The notes under the pieces are model-generated. The model had not been told where the DNA came from. It made no database searches and was given only the letters and a program-made list of their open reading frames with translations. From Monoraphidium neglectum (lineage: Eukaryota > Chlorophyta > Chlorophyceae > Sphaeropleales > Selenastraceae), in assembly GCF_000611645.1 (NCBI RefSeq), contig NW_014011665.1, positions 1-11,117 of the forward strand: DNA of 11,117 bases, written 5' to 3'. Made by a program: the position numbers and the translations under genes. The stretch's first letter is position 1. The number at the start of each line of letters is the position of its first letter. Positions 1 to 6,898 of this stretch are shown in pieces.

Positions 1-1382
1 GCGCGGTGACGGCCGTCGGGGCCGTCGGGGTGCAGGGCGGCGTCGCCGGGCGGGACGGGGGAGCCTGGGGCCGGCGGCCGGGCGGCTGGCGCCGCGGTGC
101 CAGCCCCTGGCTCGGCCCACACCGACGGCAGCCTCTTGGAAAAACTTGAAGTCTCGTCAAGCGGGCGCGTGCGCCCTCCCTTCCACTAATCCTCAACCCC
201 GGGAGAGGGCTCGCCTCCTCCTGCCCATCCGCACCCGCCAGCAAACCCAAATCAACCCCGCACGCCGTTTGCTCGGAACAGCCCAGGTGCATGCACTCAC
301 GCGTATGCTGCCGGCGTCCACCCCGGCCGCCTCAGCTGCCAGCCGCGCCGTCTCCAGCGCGCGGGAGAAGGGCGACGCATAGACCACCACCTGCCCCGGC
401 CCCAGCCCCGCCCGCGACAGCTCAGACCCAAACAGCTGCCTGCGGGGTTGGGGCGCGGCATGCAAACTTTTCCAGGGTTTAGTGTCGAAGCCGACCAGTG
501 TTTTGGTCATGCGCCGGGCGCGCATGCGGGGTCGTAGGGGGCTGCGGCCTCACAAGGGAGTGGGTAGGGGCGCCGCCGCTCGGCCCACGAAGGGCCCCGC
601 TGCTATCGCAGGGCAGACGCTGAGCTGGTGGCTGCCTCGGCCAGGCCGTGGCGAGGTGGGATCGCTCCAGCGGACGTCGTGCCGGCTGCTGCTGCTATGG
701 CTGCGGCTGGTGCCACTTCGGCTGCTGCAGCTGCCGCCGCTGCCGCTGCCGCTGCCGCTGCCACTGCCGCTGCCGCTGCCACCGCCGCCGCTGCTGATTG
801 TCCGGTGCGGTCCGCTCCTTGCAAACAGGAGCGCCGGCCCCGCTCACCCGGCCGCGCGCGCCTGCTCCTGGCCCGCATCGGTCAAAGCATACGCCTCCTT
901 GACCCCGTTTTCCTGAACACCGGATGGGCAGGGATATGGGTTGTAATGGCTCTCACCGAGAGGAATGTGCGGGTGTTATGACCTTTCAGGGGCGCGGGCG
1001 CCACATCGCAGCAGGGGCTCAGGCGCCGCGCCACATCGCAGCAGGGGCTCAGGCGCCGCGCCGCTCGGGCGGGCGGGCAGGAAATGGCGGAGGCTCGGGG
1101 CGGCTGCGAAAAGGTGGCGCAGCGGCGCCGCGCCATAGGCTGGCCGCCCACCAGCGAGCTGACGATGATGCTGGCCTCGTTGGCTTTGCTCCTGCCATGG
1201 CGCAGCAGCCTGGCGGGGCGGGGGCGGCAGCGGCGGGCTTGGTGTACACTAGGGGCAAGCGGGAGCGCGGTGGGCAGCAGCGGCGCACTGGTCCCAACAT
1301 GGAGGACTTTCCCGGGCATATGGCTACCGAAATCTGTGGATAACGCTATCACCTACCAGTAAGTGTTTTGCCGCAGCTCCAT
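1..1382 (-). CDS. Histidine phosphatase (phosphoglycerate mutase-like) family protein, five visible exons, 3' end outside window
   Basis: Joined exons on the minus strand: 1382-1357, 1209-1152, 912-848, 439-301 and about 185 (or 179) to 1. Introns are 1356-1210 (GTAGGT donor), 1151-913 (GTGGGC), 847-440 (GTGAGC) and one starting at 300 (GTGAGT). Phases 2, 0, 2, 0 agree throughout. The start is the ATG at 1382: exon 1 is only 26 nt and reads MELRQNTYW into LLRHGRSKANE. What is seen: the RHG phosphohistidine loop (R12-H13-G14), then IIVSSL-ENG, ALTDAGQEQARAAG, and VVVYASPFSRALETA, whose R76 fits the second phosphate-binding arginine. This order is characteristic of the histidine phosphatase superfamily, which transfers phosphate through the catalytic His. 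Substrate cannot be told. Exon 5 has VWAEP, similar to plant and protist members, then a Pro/Ala-rich stretch. The usual LRER-x-FG acidic segment is not seen, so the exon 4-5 junction is the weak point. The second catalytic His would lie beyond the window. Confidence 0.85.
731..796. repeat. GCC/GCT hexanucleotide microsatellite in histidine phosphatase intron 3
   Basis: The plus strand shows imperfect (CTGCCG)n repeats over about 65 bases. The array lies inside the 408-nt intron (847-440). It generates long alanine- or leucine-rich open frames on either strand. These are not coding, because the phosphatase exons on both sides join in phase without it. Confidence 0.85.
1001..1060. repeat. Perfect 30-bp tandem duplication inside histidine phosphatase intron 2
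   Basis: Bases 1001-1030 and 1031-1060 are identical, starting CCACATCGCAGCAGGGGCTC in each copy. The duplication is entirely within the intron running from 1151 to 913, so it does not affect the protein. It looks like a recent slippage or duplication event. Confidence 0.95.
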
Positions 1383-1463
1383 GAGGGCTCCGTGAGCGCC
1401 TGCTCCTTGAAATTGATCGGATCGGTTGCAGATAATTGGTGCTGCTCGAGGTACGTATGTCTG

Positions 1464-1486
1464 AAAGTGCTGTGACGCGGCACTTT
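1464..1486. repeat. Inverted repeat AAAGTGC/GCACTTT in the histidine phosphatase promoter region
   Basis: Seven-base perfect arms (1464-1470 and 1480-1486) flank a nine-base centre that contains TGTGACGC. It overlaps the TATA-like element of the histidine phosphatase gene, so it could be a regulator site or a chance hairpin. Confidence 0.5.
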
Positions 1487-1492
1487 TAATTT
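1484..1492 (-). promoter_or_regulatory. TATA-like element upstream of the histidine phosphatase gene
   Basis: On the minus strand the sequence reads AATTAAAAG, about 100 nt upstream of the ATG at 1382, in an otherwise mixed-composition stretch. Its position and A/T richness resemble elements upstream of the two other complete genes. The call is inferred from position and composition only. Confidence 0.35.
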
Positions 1493-1615
1493 TCATACCA
1501 TTGCAGCCTGCTGCCCGGGCAACATGATGTTGGCCAACATAGCGAACGCCGGTGCCACTCGCAGTGACTGTTGCAACCCCTGTAGTTCTGCCAGGCACAA
1601 GCGTGCCTTCGACCA

Positions 1616-1620
1616 TTACA
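1616..1620 (-). terminator. Possible TGTAA polyadenylation signal for the MYND gene
   Basis: TGTAA is the usual green-algal polyadenylation signal. This is the first copy found on the minus strand downstream of the MYND gene stop, about 1.2 kb away, which is long. A five-base word is weak evidence on its own. Confidence 0.25.
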
Positions 1621-1940
1621 AGCCCAACGCCAAAATAAGCACTCTGTTTCTCCAGTGATACCAGTCCCTGTACGCGGGATACTGCAGCTGTCTGCCTGAC
1701 CTACTTCGAAACCGTTCACAAGTGCCAGCCCGCAGGCTCGACCCCTCGTCAGGCTCAGCCCCATTGCTGCAACCTTGGCTACATTTCAGTCAGTCCTTGC
1801 CTGGATAGACCTTCAGGCCCCAAATTCATCAGGGAAACAAATCAGTTGCCGTGTATGTGGGATATGCGTGCCGTGACCCCAACCATCTTGCCTTCGTTGC
1901 TGCACCCAAGGCACTTCCAACCTGGCGACCAGCGCCATGC

Positions 1941-1960
1941 TGATGACTAATCAGTCATCA
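1941..1960. repeat. Short palindrome with 8-bp arms
   Basis: TGATGACT (1941-1948) and AGTCATCA (1953-1960) are perfect inverted copies separated by four bases. The arms carry TGACT half-sites of the kind bound by bZIP factors, but no gene start lies close by. Confidence 0.5.
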
Positions 1961-2416
1961 CATCAGGCGGCAACCGCCGCAACTGTTGCTCGCCTTGCTC
2001 ACCCAAACTCCAGCCGCCCCTGAACATGGGTACAGGGCATGCTGAGGCCAGATCTTGCAGGTGAGACGGCTGAAAGGTGGCACGACAGGGTGAGTGGGCC
2101 GCACGGCGTAGCGGAGCCGTCCAAACCCTGAAGCAAACACGCCTCCTGCACCGCGTGTGGGCGACTGGAATAAGCCGCCGCTGGCATGTCCCAATGTGCT
2201 GGGTTTGCTCACTTGACTGAAAAACGCGACACGGGAAGGGTTTGAATCATGGGTAGGTGTGATGCGCAGACAGCGGCCGGCGAATGGCAAGGAACCGGAG
2301 CTTGCAGACTCGGCGGGCTTAGTGGCAGGTGGGGGCTGCAGCAGGGGGCCCGATTCCCACTGAGAGCTGGCTTGGGGGCTGGTCGGACGCCAGGAGCTCA
2401 AAAGTAAATTCTGGCT

Positions 2417-2452
2417 CTTGTGACGCGCCGCAGCCATACGCTGCGTCACAAG
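2417..2452. repeat. Inverted repeat with 10-bp arms
   Basis: CTTGTGACGC (2417-2426) is inverted exactly as GCGTCACAAG (2443-2452) around a 16-base centre. It lies in the presumed 3' region of the MYND gene. It could form a hairpin in the RNA or be a DNA palindrome. It shares the word TGTGACGC with the inverted repeat at 1464-1486. Confidence 0.6.
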
Positions 2453-2728
2453 CAGCTGTCCTGCCATTGTTACCGCCCCTGTTGCGCTGCATTCCGAATT
2501 CTGTGTATATTGTACAGGCGTCCAGGACCCACGAGCGGCCGCACCCCCTTTCCATCCGTCATTCCTTTGCTTCAACATACCTCAGTGCCCTCATGAACAC
2601 ATTCCAGAATCCCCCAGCCCTAGTGCATCAGACACATACTGTACTGCAAATGACGAAAGGGTTTACGAATGAGGCGCCCTCTCGCACTCCACATGTTGTC
2701 AAAGAGCTGCTGCACACAGCAGTTCAAG

Positions 2729-2751
2729 GTTTAAGGGTTCAGGGTTTACTG
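2729..2751. repeat. Degenerate telomere-like stretch
   Basis: The plus strand reads GGTTTAAGGGTTCAGGGTTT, three imperfect units resembling TTTAGGG, the plant and some green-algal telomere repeat. It is too short and degenerate to be a chromosome end. It may be an interstitial relic or chance. Confidence 0.3.
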
Positions 2752-2823
2752 ACATTCGGAAGGGCTGCCAATCGTCCGGTCAGCAAGACAACGCAACGGC
2801 CCTGCAAAGCCTCCGGGCGCCCG

Positions 2824-5220
2824 CTACTCCTGCTTGCCCTGCGCCGCTGAGCGCTCCGCCCGCTCCTTCTGCAGCGCCTTGCACTCCTCCCGGTGGCCGC
2901 CCTTCCAGTGGACTCGCTGGCTGCGGGGTGCGGTGGATGGATGGTCTCAGTAAATTACAGGCAAGCAGAAGCGGCAAGGCGGCAGCCGTGCATCACAATC
3001 CATATTGATTGATAAACGCTTGCAAGAGAGCAGAGCAGCAGGGGCTGCATGCAGAGCGCCAATCTGCGGGGTCAGCCCATGCATGTTATCGGGTTGCAGC
3101 TCACCACGCCTTGCTGCAGTAGCGCAGCCCCGGCTTGCGGCAGCCGCTGCACAGGTGCGGGCGCTGGCCGTCCGGCCCCTGCGCCTCGCCGCACACGCTG
3201 CAGGCGGGAGCCCGCGGCTTCTCCGCGACGCTGGCCTTCGCCCCGGAATTCTGGTCATCCGCAACCGCCGCCTCGGTGTCGCGGCTCGCCGCCGCATGGA
3301 GCCTGGCTTTTGCGATGCAGCCGTCGCACACTTCCGTGTTGAGGCATGACAGCTGCTCCAGCAGCGCGCCGAACAGCGCGCCAATGTCGACGACGCCAGC
3401 CGCCCGGGCCGCGATCACGGCCTGAAGGGAGTCCCGCACGATCAAGGCCTCATCCTCGTCATCGCCAGGCGGCGCCGCGCGGCACAGCCTCTCCAGGATG
3501 GCCATTTCGGGTGTGTCGTTCACGGTGCACTTTGCGAGGAATGTGCCGTCACGCGCCGACTGACCCGCCAAGCAAGCGTACCACTGGACGAGCCGCCTTT
3601 CCAGTGTCGATATCAAGCCCGGGCGCAGGGCGGCATCTGAGTACAGCAAGGTCGATGCTTCGGCTCTTTCATGGCTCAGCTGCTCGAGAAGCCCCGCCAG
3701 GATGCAGCCAAAATCCGCACATTCTTCGCCGTCGCCCAAGACGCACAGGCCCCTCGCGAGCGCCGGCAGCGCGGGGTCGGGGAGCAGCTCGCGCAGCGAT
3801 GCGGACCGGGCGAGACCCCTGTACAAACCTGCCCTTGGCAGCTGCCCTTTGTCGCAGAGCTGTGTTGGCCCCTGCACAACATTTGTCAGGTATTCCGCGA
3901 CCCGCAGCACGAGCTCGGCGTCGCCGGCCTGAAGCGCCGCAACCGCCGTTTGCGCCAGCGCGGGCGACACGGCGGCGTAATCAGCTACCGCGTCGCTGCA
4001 AGACGCCAGGTCGGAGAGTGTGGCGTACGCAAACCCGAGGACGTGGGCGCGGTCTTCGTCCCCGCCGCAGGCCGCTGGTGTGTGGTCTGATATGATGCCC
4101 GCCAGCAGCTCGGGCAGGCGGGGGTGCAGGGAAAGGAGAGACGCCGAGAACGCCGCGGCTGCGTCCCCGGCGGGCAGCATGCTGGGGCCGTCTTCAAGTT
4201 GGGGGCGGTCGCCCTCAGCAGCGAACGCCAAGCCTTGGAACGTGAGGGGCAGGACTTTAAGCATCCATTCCAGGTCTATGAGGTGGTCAGCGATTGAGGC
4301 GGCATCATCAGCGCCTCTGCAGGCACCGCCGCCGCCGCCCCCGCCGCCTCCTCCTCCTCCGCCAACACCAACGCCGCCGCGCGCGGCGGCAGCCGTTTTG
4401 GCCGTGCGCAAGAGCAGGGCCGCCGCAAAATCCTGTCGCTCCGCGAGGCGGGGGGCAGCCTGCGGCCGGAAGATCACCAGCCGGTTGATGACGCGGAGGA
4501 TCGACACCTCAGCGGCCCGCAGCAAGTACGACTTGTCGCTCGGGGATGGAGTGCCAGCCGCCCGCATCCTCAACAAGGAGGAGTTGAAGGCGGCGGCGGC
4601 GGCGGCGACGAGGCCCTCGGGGGCGCAGACCCGCAACAGGGCGTCGCGGCTGTCGTCCCGCGCCATAAGCTGGGCCGCGGCCCTCCAGGCGGCCCCAAAG
4701 TCGACAAAATGCTGCGGCTGGCTGAGCAGCACCTGCGCCAGCGATCTGCGTTGTCGGGGCAGCGGAAGGGGCGCAGGGGGGTGAGCCGATGAGGGGCACC
4801 CCTGTGGGAGGCGTGTGCTTTGAGGGTGTCGAATGTAGTGAAAGCGGAACTGATCATAGCCGTATCAGGCACGGCCCACCAGCGCCTGCGCTTGCATGAC
4901 GTTGCAACCTACCTGAGAAGCGGCTGGTGCTGTGGAACCAGCTGGCGCCCCTGCTCCCCTTTGAGCAGCGCGTCAATCGCAGAGCAGCATGCTTCCGCGA
5001 CCACGCTGTCGCAGCCGTGAGCGGCAATTATGGCAGCCAGCTGACCCAGCGCACGGGGCGGGAATAGCCGTCGCTCCGGCGGCATGGGGCCGGCGATTTG
5101 CACGAAGCGCGTCAGCAGGTGGGAGAGCACAGCACCATAACACTCGACTGGACCAGGCACAATCAAGGATATGTCGCGTATGAGGGTGATGAGTGCATCT
5201 TCAAAGGAGATGGTGGCCAT
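2824..5220 (-). CDS. MYND zinc-finger protein with helical (ARM/HEAT-like) N-terminal region
   Basis: Joined exons 5220-4913, 4745-3105 and 2920-2824 give 681 residues. Introns are 4912-4746 (GTAGGT...CAG, phase 2) and 3104-2921 (GTGAGC...CAG). The start is ATG 5220 in a good context (ATGGCC), about 75 nt below a TATA-like element. The C-terminus (about 618-663) is a complete MYND finger: CSVC, CSGC, YCSKAC, then HW, H659 and C663, with the final zinc ligands supplied by the last exon, which confirms the splice. MYND fingers bind two zinc ions and usually mediate protein-protein contacts. The first 600 residues are Leu/Ala-rich helical sequence without a catalytic motif; ARM/HEAT-like folding is inferred. 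A Gly run at about 226-243 is a low-complexity insertion. No SET domain is seen, so a SMYD methyltransferase is unlikely. Such ARM-like MYND proteins of unknown role are common in green algae. Confidence 0.9.
4322..4366. repeat. GCC/TCC-rich tract encoding a glycine run in the MYND protein
   Basis: The plus strand is an unbroken series of CCG, CCC and CCT-type triplets. On the minus strand it is read as about 13 consecutive glycines within exon 2 of the MYND gene. It keeps the reading frame and looks like a disordered linker between helical blocks. Length is likely to vary between strains. Confidence 0.85.
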
Positions 5221-5827
5221 GATGCGTGTCCCCTGCTCGCGTGAAGAGGCAAAAGCGAAGGGGCCGGTCAAACGATCTGCACGCTTGAGGAATATTTATG
5301 AAAGCCAAACGCGTCAAAAAAAGCTATCATGAGCTGAAATTCGCTGCGGCAAGTGAAACTGGACGCAGTTGCTTGACGACTACTGCAATGCTGATCTGAT
5401 GCCAGCGCCGCCCCCGTACCGCTGCTGCCATGCAAGTGGCGCGCAGCAGCAAACAGCATCGGTCGATGATGCAAGGCAAGCGCACGTGGTGCTGTTGTTT
5501 GTGCATCTGTGATATGATATCAGACGTGATGCTATCATTGCGCAGGTGCCAGGTATGTTGAAACACAGAGTGACTGTGATGAGAGTCCCGCAACAGACAG
5601 CTGCCGCAAGGCTTGATATTTTGTATCACATAAAGCTGGCATTGTCTACGCAATCTTTGTACGGCCGCCCAAGAGTTCAACGCAATCTGCTCTGCCATGC
5701 GTCTTGAAGTCCTGCAGCCATGGTCATCCATGCATGTGGCAAATATGCTTTGCATGTGCGAGGGGGTGTTTGCGCCTGGCAACCCTGCTTGCACTGGCAA
5801 CGCCCGCCGCCCAAGTCATACATTGCA
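5221..5827. other. Spacer between the Gln-rich gene and the MYND gene
   Basis: Apart from the TATA-like element at 5291-5300, nothing convincing is seen. Composition is less GC-rich. The open frames have irregular third-position use and no motif. The stretch presumably holds the MYND gene promoter and 5' UTR. Confidence 0.5.
5291..5300 (-). promoter_or_regulatory. TATA-like element upstream of the MYND gene
   Basis: The minus strand reads CATAAATATT about 72-80 nt upstream of the ATG at 5220. That would leave a 5' UTR of roughly 40-50 nt if transcription starts about 30 nt downstream of the element. This supports choosing 5220 as the true start over an upstream exon. Confidence 0.45.
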
Positions 5828-5837
5828 TTACATTACA
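5828..5837 (-). terminator. Double TGTAA polyadenylation signal for the Gln-rich gene
   Basis: The minus strand reads TGTAATGTAATG, two overlapping-spaced copies of the green-algal TGTAA signal, about 645 nt downstream of the TGA at 6483-6481. A 3' UTR of this length is usual in chlorophytes. It is the best end signal found for this gene. Confidence 0.5.
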
Positions 5838-6480
5838 ATAAGTCCCAGCAGCGAGAGGACAAACGCTGGCTCCGAGTGAGGGGTCGAGGTGTGTACGTAG
5901 CAAAGCTGCACTGCCTCAAACGTCACAGCACAGCTGGATTAGCACTTTTATTAGAAGTGATACAAGTTCCCGCGGCTGCCGCTACTCCTGCGGGTGGGCA
6001 TGAGCCACCAGCTGGACACTCTAGCCGCGGGCCCCCTGCTCCCCCGCCTGATGGCCGGTGGCGACGGGCGGAATGCGGCCTCGCGGCGCCAGGTGTCGGA
6101 GAGATTACTTGACGAGCGAAACGGCCAAATGAGCAGCGAGCCGCAAGTGCGGAAGTCGGCGAGGCAGCCGCGCGCTGCGCCCCTGATGACAGCTGCCTGT
6201 GCCCCAGGTTTTAAACACAGTGGTGAGAAGGGGCGATCGACAGAGGCACAAGCCGAAGCGTGGGCGCCACGTGATACCCCTGTCTCATGGTCACAGGCAC
6301 GCGAGATTTGGGGGCCGCCGGCGCCGCTGCCGCCGCTGCCGCGCCCACGGAAAAGCCAAGCGCTCAGGCTTGACACCGCCCCCGCGGTCACGAGGGGCCA
6401 GCAATGCAGGCAGCGTTGGGCCTTGGCCCCCAGCGGCGTCCGCCGGCTGCCCATTAGGCCAGGTCCTTGGAATCTGTTTA
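5838..6480 (-). other. Probable 3' UTR of the Gln-rich gene
   Basis: This stretch lies between the TGA of the Gln-rich gene and the double TGTAA signal. Open frames of about 190 residues exist here on both strands (minus 6520-5951, plus 5994-6581). Neither has recognisable motifs, and an opposed pair of similar length is expected in GC-rich sequence. An additional 3' coding exon cannot be excluded, but nothing supports it. Confidence 0.45.
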
Positions 6481-6849
6481 TCAATTCACATGCACGCGCC
6501 CATCCACAGCAGGCGGCCACGCGTCTGCCGGAGAGACCAGCAGGCGCGCCTGCGGCGCCCGCAGCGGCGCAGGTGCCATGACCCTCACCCTTGGCAGCGC
6601 CGGCGCGGGCTGCTGCTGCGCGTGCGGTGTGGCGGCGGCGGGCTGCGCGATGCGCATGATCACGCGGGCTGCAGGCGCCGACGGCGGGGCTGGTTGGGGC
6701 TGCAGAGCGGCCGATTGCCGCTGCTGCGGCTCCGGTGGCGGCAGTTGCAACAATGGCTGGCTCTGCTGCTTAGCCACCTGCTGCTGCTGCTGCTGCTGCT
6801 GATGCTGCTGCTGCTGCTGCTGCGGCGGCTGCTGCGGCTGCTGCAGTTG

Positions 6850-6898
<49 letters not shown>

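Larger units (their letters stand above)
1383..2823. other. Intergenic/UTR region without a recognised gene
   Basis: This 1.44-kb stretch lies between the stop of the MYND gene and the start of the histidine phosphatase gene. It is less GC-rich than the coding parts. Open frames occur on both strands, but none has GC-rich third positions, a recognisable motif or convincing splice sites. It presumably holds the 3' UTR of the MYND gene and the promoter and 5' UTR of the histidine phosphatase gene. Reading the minus strand down from 2823, the first TGTAA signal I find is at 1620-1616. That would make the MYND 3' UTR about 1.2 kb, unless another signal is used. Small inverted repeats at 1464-1486, 1941-1960 and 2417-2452 and a telomere-like stretch at 2729-2751 are listed separately. 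Confidence 0.6.

Noticed and set aside
603..878. Alanine-rich minus-strand frame
   Set aside because: It falls in phosphatase intron 3 (847-440) and crosses its donor. The poly-Ala comes from the hexanucleotide repeat.
1958..2578. A 206-codon minus-strand open frame
   Set aside because: Third positions are not GC-biased, there is no motif, and it lies in the lower-GC gap. It is more likely UTR or intergenic.
4020..4784. A 254-codon plus-strand open frame
   Set aside because: It lies antisense to the well-supported MYND exon 2 and its Pro run mirrors the Gly run. No motif is seen.
5951..6581. Opposed open frames of about 190 codons on both strands
   Set aside because: Neither has recognisable domains or clear codon bias. 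The position fits a 3' UTR. I kept the possibility of an extra exon only as a caveat.
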